Assembly: GCF_030253575.1 (NCBI RefSeq)
Contig: NC_080567.1
Location: forward strand, 38,859,001 to 38,923,000
From: Rhododendron vialii
Lineage: Eukaryota > Streptophyta > Magnoliopsida > Ericales > Ericaceae
Reading direction: 5' to 3'
Length of the DNA stretch: 64,000 nt
Shown: positions 55,817 through 64,000 of the stretch, piece by piece
Numbering within the stretch: position 1 is the stretch's first letter
Layout: each line of letters starts with the position of its first letter
Translations under genes and position numbers: made by a program
Notes under the pieces: generated by a model
Told to the model about the DNA's origin: nothing
Seen by the model: the letters and a program-made list of their open reading frames with translations, nothing else
Databases searched by the model: none

Positions 55817-57056
55817 AGACAGCAGCACCGCGGCACATGTAAATATTAGGTACCATTCCACGGTTGTTGGTGGGTGGACTGTGCAATCGGGCCCACACAC
55901 TGTGTTGAAAAAGCTCTTCATCGTTGAGCCTCCAATGACGATTAAAGCCACACATGTGCCCCCTGATAGGTACATGATCGGGAATGCGACAAAACAGTTT
56001 GTTACCTTCTCACCTGAAAACGTTTTGACATTAGGAATTAGGAGGGGAATTGGACAAGATCGAGCACGGTGTAATTTGCAATAATAGCACGTAAAACCCG
56101 GACATCACGTCCAGTAAGGGAGAATCTTGCCAACTAGGAAAGGTGTTTTTCAAAATCTATTATAGATTTACAAAAGCTGATTCTGAAAACCAAATTCAAA
56201 ATTAAGCGAAAGCAGAAATTGGTACAAACACATCAACACAAATTGTGAGGGGAGACAAAAATCTGATATCACCCTCCAAATGTTACCGCAATATAGATTA
56301 GAGAGTAATTGATTTTGGATTATATATATCTCGGTCCAAACAGATCGAAGAGTTCTTAACAAATTGAGCACAAAAGAGTCTGGAGGTTACCGAAAGTTGC
56401 ACTGCTGAGTTGCATGTATCTGCTGTAGCGGATTCCGGTTTCGGGTGATTCATGGAGTTGCACCAGCAAGTAGAGGGTATAGAGTTGCCATATAAATGCT
56501 AATGTCAAGCATATGACTCCCCATGACCTGCAACCAAACAGACACTTATATGTTAGCAAATTCTATTAGGAAGATTGGAAAAAAAAAAAAACACATGACA
56601 AAGAATGAGCTCGTAAGAAGAGTATTGGCTTAATTACCATCCTAGTATGGTGAAGGCAACAGGGAGAATAAGTGCTTGAATTCCAATCCCGGAACAAAGA
56701 GTATGAAAAGCCGCATAGTATGCGTTTCCATTTCTAGACTCGGTGATTGGGAGCCAAGCGTCTTGTGGGTCAAGTTTTGTCAAGTGGAGGGCTTTCCTGA
56801 GTGGGCTTCCCAAGGGAGTAATGAACCGCGGCGTCGAGAATCGAGACCTATTCGGGGTCTTGTTCGGCGTCTTGTTCGGGGTCTTGTTCGCATTGGTTAT
56901 GGCATTTTCTGGGTGGTCGGCGAAGGAGAGAAGTGGTGACCGAGACAGAGACGGGGAGTGGAATTGCGACGGTGGACATGATATGGGCGGTCTTGGGGAA
57001 GTACCCGCCGGCCGTGGCGTCATAGGGGCAGAGCTAACTTCATCACCCTCGCCCAT
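52040..57056 (-). CDS. Lysine/histidine transporter-like amino acid permease, LHT8/AATL1-like
   Basis: A member of the AAAP family of proton-coupled plasma-membrane amino acid transporters. Five exons join in phase: 56638-57056, 56391-56527, 55586-56013, 52619-52750 and 52040-52528, giving 534 residues. The N-terminal tail (about 1-105) is cytosolic, Ser/Pro-rich, with a short NKTPNKTPNKTPN repeat; a long tail of this kind marks LHT8-like proteins. The transporter core has about ten to eleven helices, with GSPLRKALHLTKLDPQDAWL before the first and CSGIGIQALILPVAFTILGW, YLSGGTCVALIVIGGSTM, LNALGIIAFAFRGHNLILEI, ATMPSSEKHPSRVPMWRGVK and FVIINAVSSFQIYGMQMFDD following. The start at 57056 is preferred over an upstream in-frame Met because its MGEGDEVSS fits the family; the extra 24 residues would be basic and unlike it. 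Substrate is inferred from family only. Confidence 0.92.
53213..53400 (-). other. Coding-like fragment of unknown origin in the transporter intron
   Basis: In one minus-strand frame the DNA reads GQTFHQLYAQLAKPLFGL, CDTGLFLRSMAEYIDF and WANIPNVAEAAEYFNLAT, then a stop. The composition is protein-like, and it stands next to the end of the long inverted repeat. It is not part of an amino acid permease. It may be a captured or decayed gene fragment. I do not recognise the family, and chance is possible. Confidence 0.25.
53488..55052. mobile_element. Long-armed inverted-repeat (foldback or MULE-like) element in transporter intron 3
   Basis: The left arm, about 53488-53975, begins tgctactccccccc, runs through C-rich, CT-rich and pyrimidine-rich blocks, then gtgtttcaattgatcatg, tttgaactggtgcaaag and ctaaataatgagtcttaggg. 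The right arm, about 54505-55052, is its reverse complement and ends gggggggagtagca. Arms are about 490-550 bases, separated by about 530 AT-rich bases that include a short GC-rich patch near 54175-54225. There is no transposase and no clear target duplication. The long arms suggest a foldback or nonautonomous Mutator-like element. GA/CT microsatellites have expanded in each arm. Confidence 0.85.
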
Positions 57057-59147
57057 TTTGATTACAACTTTCCTAGTTCCTATCTCTCTCTTAATACCTC
57101 TGGCTCTTCCCCTGCCTTTTGTCCACACAAATAACTCTTCAAGTTTTAGGTCTATATATAGATCACTTGTTCATGTAGTCAATTAAGGAGGTGTATGAAA
57201 GGAATACGTACTTTCCAAGGGAACTTACAAAGAAGTGTGTGTAGGTATCTTGACCCCCCCAAGTAGGAATACTTGCAAGGGAACTTTAATTTGGTAGGGT
57301 ATGCGAAAGTTGGTCTGTTGACCCAAATTTGGCTGACAGTTTTAGACCACCAAATTTGGCTGACAGTTTTAGACCACCGGCAACGGTACAGATAGAAGCA
57401 AGGACCGAATGGAGGAAGGTGCCTGCCTGCCAGGGGCGTCCACGAGTACTCAAAAATGATGATAAAGATATACTCCACATAAAGTTACACACGCAAATGC
57501 ACACACGCTCACAATGGCCAAGGGGCCGATGTGCGTGTCTCTTGCACATCTGGTCCGCAACCACCTTAATTTTCGAGTAATCACTCTAGCACTTCTAAAT
57601 TATGAATTTTGCAATAAATGACCTCCTAATTTCTTAAAAATTCTTCTCATCGCATGCATCTATTTATTTCATGACTATTTTTCAAAGTATAGCATCACTC
57701 CACTTATTTCTACATCATGCGATATTTACATGTGTAGTTATTATAAGATAATTTCAGACCGTTTACAGAAATTGTGTAGTATCATTTTAGAAGCTAAGTT
57801 CTTTTTATGAGTTAACCGCTTACCTTTGCCAACCCAAATTTTAATTTTCTGACATCGTCCTCAGATAGAAACTATTTTCAACAACGAGCTAAAGTGGTGA
57901 AATGTTCTAATCATGGTCGACCATGTGATAAAGGGTCGCGTGAAATTTGCCGCGATCAATTGCTCATCAGTTCTAGTTAAGACAAAGGTGTCCTCAGCAG
58001 AGACAAATCCAGAAATTTGATTTAGTACTGTGAGCTTAGGAAATTTGGGATACTTTATTATTCCACATGCAATTAACTTACTAATTGTTAGTTGAATATA
58101 TATGGGTTTGTCAATTTCTTCGGAGTAGTGGAGTAGCTCCCATCCCATGTGCCCCTCCGTAGATCCATTAGTGGTGGTGGTGAGTTCAAACGCGTGACGT
58201 AACGTTTGTATAAAGATATGTTTTCATAAAACAGAAAGGTAAAAGAATTGGACTAAAAAGGCAGGTGGGTGGAAAAAAAAGATTGGCTGCTGCAATGTTT
58301 TTCCTTTCTTTTGAATTAGAATTGGGAACTGAGAGCACCCTTATGAAGACTTAGGTGGATAGGATTCATCTTCTAGTAGTTCAAAAGTACAATACTAAAA
58401 AAGATAGTCTCACCATTGATATTGTTAGGGCCTTACGTGCTTGACTTGGACTTAGTCATAAGGTTTTTAATTGAAAAACAAAAAAAACACTAGACTTGGA
58501 AGGAAATTAATTACCACATGACCACCCTCATGAGTACCCTTGGAAATTAAAGGACACAATTATTGCAAAAATATACTCCAGTAGTCGTTTTTCTTTCCCT
58601 CTCTTAATTAAGAGAGATAGAGAACCAGCAGGCCGCCAACTTAATTAATTAAGCTAGCTAGCAGGGAAATTTTATATGGGTAAATATTGGCGGCCTGGCC
58701 TGAATATAATTTGGATTTGCTGAAAAGATGGAAGTTAGTTCCCCTACAGATATAGATGGATGAAAGGCTGCAGGCGATGTGAATGCTAATGGCCCTAATG
58801 GGGATGGGAGACATATTTCTTTGAAGAATCGCAGCACAGCAGGATTATTTAATATAACAACCCATCCCTCCCTTTGTCTGTTAGAGTTAAAGAAATACAA
58901 TCTATTTTTTTCTTTCTTTTAACGGAGTCAAAGAAATACTGACAATTGAAGTTTTTAGCAATAAAATAAATACATACATATCAGATCACTGGTGCATTGC
59001 ATACGTTAGCGTTACATGCATGTAGATGTAGCTTTATTATTATTAATTTCTTTCTTTTTGACTTGGTTATTTACAAGTCAGACAGAGAAAACATGGTTCA
59101 GCTTCAAATATAGCCAGCTAGACGACCCACACAATATGAAAAAAGGA

Positions 59148-59149
<2 letters not shown>
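57057..59149. other. Intergenic region upstream of the transporter gene
   Basis: The first 150 bases probably contain the transporter leader; CTATATATA near 57151-57160 is a possible TATA box. A 27-base direct repeat (caaatttggctgacagtttt) lies at about 57325-57378. A stretch at 58670-58900 is GC-richer with a modest minus-strand frame that I do not recognise. No gene is supported. Confidence 0.4.

Positions 59150-59231
<82 letters not shown>
59150..59231. repeat. (GA)n microsatellite, about 82 bases
   Basis: An uninterrupted GA run, the longest simple repeat in the window and a likely length-polymorphic marker. Confidence 0.98.
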
Positions 59232-59234
<3 letters not shown>

Positions 59235-59439
59235 CCAAATTTGACTAATTATCACTGTGCTATAAACATAAAAAGAGGTCACATTTTCATTCGACTGTTT
59301 TGAACTTTGATCTGACAATATTCGGGAAACTAATAAGTTTTCATAGTCCACATCGATGGTTCACATCACATAGAGGATATATATCTTGAATTTGAAATAC
59401 CATAAAATCAAATGGTAAAACTAGAGTTTTGTATATAAC

Positions 59440-59720
59440 ATTAATAAACAAATCAAGCTAATCGAGTTTGCCCCTTTTTACTCGTTAGAGATCAATTTGC
59501 TACATAAGCAAATAAAGCTTGAACTCAATCCAAACTTGTATAGTATGTGCCTCGTTCAGCTGATGTGTTAACAAATTTAAGCTATTCGCGACCAGTTCAT
59601 AATTGGCTCGATTAAAACTCGTTTAAGATCGGCTCGCCTGATTAACAAATCAATGCCTGAGCATATTTTTAAAGCTTGACAAATTTTCAATGAACAATTT
59701 GCTACTCGGCTTGTTTATTA
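59440..59720. repeat. Degenerate GAGCTCG-type dispersed repeat
   Basis: Words such as agcttgaactcaatcc, ggctcgattaaaactcg, gatcggctcgcctg and gctactcggcttg recall a decayed copy of the repeat at 46915-47150. The similarity is loose and the boundaries are guesses. Confidence 0.4.
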
Positions 59721-60345
59721 GGCATAGTTGTGTTACTTGTGCATAGTCTGAACTAAACAAAACAACTAAACTGATGCAAATCAAAGAGCGTTGCCGTTAC
59801 GCAACCAATCTGCAGTGTGCTAAACTGTGTATAGACAGTATAGCAGAACTCTAAGAAATAATTAATTAAAAGCATTTAGTTAAATGCTGTGAGTGTCCAA
59901 GTCATGTCATTTAGTTAAATGCTGCAAATCAAAACGTTTTGATTACTTATAAACCTGTCAATTCTCCACAATCAAAAATTCTCCTTTTTCCACATGAAGG
60001 AATTCTAGAAACAAGATAAGGAAGGGTTCTATTCTGCCGGTCACCCACTGGACTAATGTTCCTATTGGTCCCTAAACTTTAAGTTGCGAAGTTGGTGTAT
60101 TGGAATAGAGGTGTCGCCCTGTCTGTATGGAGTGAGTATAAGAAGGTACATGAGACCGGAAGGATACAACATTTGTGCTACTACTATACAAGAAAAATAA
60201 AATACAAATCATTCTAAAGGGTTCAGGTTACCGGCCCGATTCATATAAGCTGCTGTCATAGTGCAATGTAGAATCCTAGTTCTTTGGGAAGATAGGCGAT
60301 TCTGTGCAATGTAGAATCCTAGTTCTTTGGAAAGATAGGCGATTT

Positions 60346-61574
60346 TGTAATAGGTCCATCACTTGGTAGTCCAAACTCTTCTTCAGATAACATTTGGACC
60401 TCCCTGAAAATGTCAGTGTTAAGGTATACTATAGGGAAAACAAAGCACTTTTAATCTGCCGTGTAGACAGGGGTGGATCCAGGATTTACCTGCAACAAAC
60501 AAAAAGGATTTAAGAAGACATTTATTTGTACCATACAAAAAGGATATCTATTTATACCAAAAAATTACCATTTCAAAAAAGTAATGATTTTCAAACTCCT
60601 TTTTTTTTTTTGTGATAAGTCCACTCTTTTTAGTGTCTTTTAATAAAAAAATACACATAAAACCCTCCCTAAAAGACAAAAAAGGGGGTGCCTTTATAAA
60701 AAAAGAAGGTATGAAAATTATTTTCTTCCAAAAACACACACAAGAAAAAGAGAAATTATTCAATGTCCCTGGAACATGGTTGACCACAAACTTGGATCAC
60801 ACAAATGTATGAAGTCCACTCCTAACTGTGTAAGACTCACTTAAATGTGTGGTTCAGATTCGTGCTCAACTTGCCCCTAGGAGCATGGAATAACTGCTCC
60901 AAAAATAAGTCCCAATCAATCTATTTTGCCCCAAAGTCGGTTGTGTTCGGTTTTTAGTTTAATTTAGTTTTAGTTTAGTTTTCTAATCATTACTCTATTT
61001 CTTTTTCCAATCATTGCCATATTTCTCTAATTATTACTTTCTTATCTCTCTTCATCTCTCTCTAATCATTACCTCTCTCTTCAATCATTACCCTATTTTT
61101 CTCTTCACCCACTACCAAAACTAAACTAAATTAAACTCTCAACTAAACAAAGCCGATGTCTTTCTTATTTTGAGAGAGAGAGAGAGAGTTACCTAAAAAA
61201 TCTGTGCAAATATTTTGCTTATGGGGCAAGAACCAAAGGCTACAAAACTTATGGGGCAATTCTATTATCCTTGAGGCAACCACCACAAGTTCAAAAGCCT
61301 ATGGAGCAAAATTACCAAAAAGTGTCCGAAAATTTAGTATATATCTCTAGTGGGTTTCCCAACTCAGTGGGGTCAGTAGATCCCCTTGCCCATATATAAG
61401 TCCGCCCATGTGTAGACTACAAAATGGCCTTTATCGGCCATTGACAATGAGCTAGAACTAGTACTAGCATTAGCATCCCCACTTTTTTGTTGGGAATGAA
61501 ATTCTTATCCTTGTTATGGCAGCCGCGTTCTGCCACTTTCTCACCATCTTCACAAGTTTCTTGGGACTGATCAT
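60346..61574 (-). pseudogene. SAUR pseudogene, split by a hAT-like insertion
   Basis: The reading starts at 61574 with MISPKKLVKMVRKWQNAAAI, colinear with the intact copy at 63865. It then shifts frame after about 35 codons; the shifted frame resumes with DANASTSSSS and ADKGHFVVYT. The coding DNA is interrupted at 61410 by a 941-bp insertion. Beyond it, matching codons continue (FVFPIVYLNTDIFRE, LSEEEFGLPSDGPIT) but include an in-frame TAA in place of a Gln codon of the intact gene. Similarity ends at about 60346, so the last 55 or so codons are gone. It is clearly non-functional as a SAUR. Confidence 0.85.
60469..61409. mobile_element. Nonautonomous hAT-like insertion with 8-bp target duplication
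   Basis: A 941-bp AT-rich insertion is flanked by gtgtagac on both sides (60461-60468 and 61410-61417). The termini are aggggtggatcc and, inverted, atgggcggactt, a match to the CAGGGGCGGA-type ends common among plant hAT elements. The uninterrupted site can be seen in the paralogous copy at about 63702-63710 (ttgtagac). No transposase frame is present. Subterminal DNA is rich in short repeats such as cttatggggca. Confidence 0.85.
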
Positions 61575-61593
61575 CTTGAGTTGGTTTACAAAG

Positions 61594-61943
61594 CAAGGTT
61601 ATGTTTCGTTCGCTTGAATGGAATTGAGGTTGGAATGGAATTGGAGAAAATGAAATTGGAATATCCATTCTCATTCCCAAGTTTGGTGGTGCTTAAAAAT
61701 AGTCATTCTCATCTGCAATAGAATGATGTGGCAATAGTAATTTTTGAAGTGACAAAGAAATGGAATGGCAGTTCCTTTGGTTTTTTTTTAGTGGAATGAC
61801 AAGTCCTTTACTAAGGTGAATAATGATTTCATTTGGAATAATCATTCCACCGTTTAATGGTGAACCAAACGTGGAAATAAGTATATCATTGAAGTGATCA
61901 TTCCATTCCAACTTTGATTCCATCGAACCAAATGTACCCTAAA
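61594..61943. mobile_element. MITE-like inverted-repeat element between the SAUR copies
   Basis: The left end aaggttatgtttcgttcgc, followed by ttgaatggaattgagg, pairs with the inverted right end agggtacatttggttcgatg, ggaatcaaagttgg. The interior repeats gaatgg/ccattc words many times and has no ORF. It lies directly 5' of the pseudogene start. Boundaries are accurate to a few bases only. Confidence 0.65.
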
Positions 61944-62494
61944 AGGAGATTGACATCTTCGAACAATGAAAATGTGTGTTTTGATGACCTGAAGCAGTGT
62001 AGATGGTTAGCTATATATTTGTAGAATGCCAGAGAGATGGGACAAGACCATGTGCAAATTAGATGGAGAAAATGGGCTATGGTTAATTCTTTTTCATAGC
62101 ACAAACCTTGATGGTTTCTTCGCCCAAGTAGTTAGATTTAGATAACACATTAAGTCTATCCAAAAACTGAAATGCAATACCGGCTACCCATAATTTGGGA
62201 CCTTTGTTGGGTTAGTTAATTTTGCCTAAACCATGGGCCACCAAAATTTGGGCTGTTTTTTAGGCCTGGGTTGGGACCCAAAGCCGTGGCTCTCTTGGCC
62301 CTCCCCTGGCTCCCCATGGCCGACAATATAAGGAAAGAGGTGCAGAATCCCATGAATTACCAGGTGATTTTAAGGTTTAATCTCTCCCAATTCTTCTAGC
62401 TAGAAATCTCAATTTCTGGTACAAAACTATTCTGTTCTCCATTCTGACTAATGTTGTAACAGCAAAATAGAAAAAAAAAAAACGAAGAGGATAA
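61944..62494. other. Spacer between the two duplicated SAUR segments
   Basis: AT-rich DNA with a short GC-richer piece at 62240-62330 (gggttgggacccaaagccg). No gene, RNA or clear repeat was recognised. Confidence 0.4.
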
Positions 62495-62781
62495 GATTAA
62501 CTGCTGTGAGTTTGCAAGTCGTGTCATTATATTAAATGCTGCAATCGAAATGTTTTGATTTTTCTTACCTGTCAATTCTCTAAAGTAAAGAATCTCCTTT
62601 TCCAACATGAAGGAATTCTAGAAATATGAAAAGTTCAATGCTGCCGGCTATCCGTGGACTAATTATGTTCATATGGGTCCCTTGCATGATAGCAAGTAGC
62701 AACTACGCAAAATTGGGACACAAGGACCCGAAACTATATGTTGGTTTATTGGAATAGAGGTGTTTCCCACTGTATATGGAG

Positions 62782-63184
62782 CTATGTTACCTAGAAAGCA
62801 GATCGTTCTGGTATGAGGAACGGGAACGAGAACGCAGTACGCCACATGCTTAAATTGTGGTACGCTAGGGGTAGGCTTCTATAGATAACAAAACTAGAAC
62901 TTACTCTTCCAAGCAACAAACATCTAGTGAAACTAAATATTGTTTGTCAAATTATTCATACAAAACACCTTTCTAGGAGCATAACGACGGAACTTTTTAC
63001 AATGTCTCCCACCGCAATTCCATTTTCTCTCTGTTTTGACCATAATAAGTTGACATTTTAGGGAAAACTAAGGGATCGCTTTGGATCGCTAAATCTACCG
63101 TTTTGGAACGGTGGTGTACCATGTGTTGGAACGATCGTACCAAAATGTAATTCGCTAGGGTAATAGAGTTCCCTGGTAACATAG
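62782..63184. mobile_element. Short TIR element, 403 bp, with 8-bp target duplication
   Basis: Perfect 10-base terminal repeats, ctatgttacc and ggtaacatag, are flanked by atatggag on both sides (62774-62781 and 63185-63192). The empty site survives in copy A as gtatggagtgagtataag. Inside, words such as gtacgc, cgttcc and ggaacg recur in both orientations. An 8-bp duplication fits hAT, though the terminus is not the usual CA type. No ORF. Confidence 0.85.
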
Positions 63185-63415
63185 ATATGGAGTATAAGAA
63201 GGTACATGAGACAGAAAGGACAGAACATTTGCTACTTTGTTTTTGTTTTTTTTTTTTAACGTAGAATATTTGCTCCTACTATGTAAGAAAAATGTAGAAT
63301 CCTGGTACTCGAGAAGATTGGCAATTCTGTATTAGAGTAAATGGAGAGATCTTAAAATCTTCGGCAGACTGTAATATTGTGGATTATTTACAAGATCCTT
63401 GCTATAGATAAGGAT

Positions 63416-63865
63416 CTAGAAGCTGCAGACTATTAAATGTTGGAATGGTTTTTCTTGATCAATAGAGCAAGGCATGGAGCATCTACTATTTGCGATTGAC
63501 ACAAGCAGAGCTTTCTGTATTTCTGTTGTTGTGTGCCGTTGGAGTAAAGAGACCACATAATCCATAAAAACTGCGTCAAATGGCAATGTAATAGGTCCGT
63601 CACTTGGTAGTCCAAACTCTTCTTCAGATAACCTTAGGAGCTCCCTGAAAATTTCAGTGTTAAGATACATTATAGGGAAAACAAAGCGCCTTTGATCTGC
63701 TTTGTAGACTACAAAATGGCCCTTATCCACCACTGACGATGAGCTAGTATTAGCACTAGCATAGACATCCCCATGGTCTAATTGGAGCGAAATTCTTTTC
63801 CTTTTGATGGCAGCCGCCTTCTGCCACTTCCTTGCCATTTTGATAAGTTTCTTTGGACTGATCAT
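63416..63865 (-). CDS. SAUR family auxin-responsive protein
   Basis: SAURs are small, short-lived early auxin-response proteins; several inhibit PP2C.D phosphatases and so activate plasma-membrane proton ATPases, promoting acid growth. This intronless gene gives 149 residues. The N-terminus MISPKKLIKMARKWQKAAAI is typical of the SAUR61-68 clade. The SAUR core runs from about 45 to 112: GHFVVYKADQRRFVFPIMYL, EIFRELLRLSEEEFGLPSDG and PITLPFDAVFMDYVVSLLQR. The C-terminal tail is variable. A paralogous pseudogene lies 2.3 kb away in the same orientation. Such genes usually occur in tandem clusters, and more copies may lie beyond the right edge. Start and stop are clear. Confidence 0.93.
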   Translation of the reverse strand: MISPKKLIKMARKWQKAAAIKRKRISLQLDHGDVYASANTSSSSVVDKGHFVVYKADQRRFVFPIMYLNTEIFRELLRLSEEEFGLPSDGPITLPFDAVFMDYVVSLLQRHTTTEIQKALLVSIANSRCSMPCSIDQEKPFQHLIVCSF

Positions 63866-64000
63866 ATCTGTTTGCTTTTTGAAACAGAGGAATAAGAGAA
63901 AATGTTTGTTTCTTTTTGGAAAATAGAAGGGGATATTGAGATCTTGAGACGATGCAACGGTATGTTGTGATGAGTTGAAGGCAGTGGTGATGGGTTAGCA
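63866..64000. promoter_or_regulatory. Upstream region of the SAUR gene, cut by the window end
   Basis: Only 135 bases of leader and promoter are present. No TATA box or auxin-response element (TGTCTC/GAGACA) could be placed; gagacg at about 63945 is only a partial match. Confidence 0.3.

Larger units (their letters stand above)
59870..61600. repeat. Copy A of a tandem segmental duplication carrying a SAUR gene
   Basis: With the 941-bp insertion removed, this stretch parallels 62495-63890: shared phrases include aaatgctg with tgtcatt (start), acctgtcaattctc, acatgaaggaattctagaaa, gtataagaaggtacatgaga, tagaatcct, tagtccaaactcttcttcag and the SAUR N-terminal codons. Copies have diverged by substitutions and indels, so the duplication is not very recent. 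Copy A also has a private 50-base tandem repeat at about 60261-60345. Confidence 0.85.
62495..63890. repeat. Copy B of the tandem segmental duplication, with intact SAUR
   Basis: Parallel to 59870-61600 in the same order and orientation. It contains one 403-bp insertion absent from copy A and the full SAUR coding sequence. Confidence 0.85.

Noticed and set aside
58658-58900. Minus-strand frame with FKEICLPSPLGPLAFTSPAAF
   Set aside because: The composition is fairly protein-like, but there is no family match, splice context or start support.
1-64000. Search for tRNA, rRNA and other structural RNA genes
   Set aside because: No convincing tRNA cloverleaf or rRNA segment was seen by eye; the only box-B-like sequence belongs to the Au SINE.
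1-64000. A biosynthetic or defence gene cluster linking the host genes
   Set aside because: The genes belong to unrelated housekeeping and signalling pathways; adjacency looks incidental.

Overview
The window is nuclear plant DNA, almost certainly from a eudicot and perhaps a woody one. It is AT-rich, with long introns, many short CT/GA and TA microsatellites, and many small DNA-transposon relics. All recognisable host genes have close plant counterparts: an RPAP1/MINIYO-type factor, a PRONE RopGEF, a pollen-type SKU5-like protein, chloroplast SRP43, a companion-of-cellulose-synthase-like protein, a dehydrin, an LHT8-type amino acid transporter and a SAUR. I cannot fix the species from the sequence alone.

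Layout. 1-3.6 kb: 5' part of an RPAP1/MINIYO-like gene, minus strand, running off the left edge. 5.0-9.1 kb: F-box/DUF295 (SKIP23-like) gene, plus strand, with an Au-type SINE in its probable last intron. 12.6-16.9 kb: complete five-exon RopGEF, minus strand. 17-29 kb: gene-poor block with MITEs, a solo LTR with target duplication, a whole-looking young Ty1/copia element (22.5-27.5 kb) and a tandem repeat field. 29.3-32.0 kb: three-exon CCDC124 homologue, plus strand. 32.8-37.0 kb: eight-exon SKU5-similar multicopper-oxidase-like gene, minus strand. 37-42 kb: intergenic with two inverted-repeat MITEs. 42.1-43.2 kb: intronless cpSRP43 (CAO), plus strand. 44.0-44.7 kb: Harbinger-like element. 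45.9-49.4 kb: three-exon CC1-like membrane protein, plus strand. 49.8-50.6 kb: F-S-K dehydrin, minus strand, with a TATA box and a DRE core upstream. 52.0-57.1 kb: five-exon LHT8-like transporter, minus strand, with a 1.6-kb long-armed inverted repeat in its third intron. 60-63.9 kb: tandem duplication of a SAUR gene, one copy intact and one a pseudogene split by a hAT-type insertion.

The genes belong to unrelated pathways: transcription, ROP signalling, ribosome binding, pollen wall, LHCP targeting, cellulose synthesis, dehydration tolerance, amino acid transport and auxin response. I see no gene cluster acting as one system. The most distinctive structures are the SAUR duplication with independent 8-bp-TSD insertions in each copy, the long inverted repeat in the LHT8 intron, and several CT tracts placed right after 5' splice sites. 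I found no convincing undescribed biological system. Splice sites were placed by eye from GT/AG signals, reading frame and family similarity.
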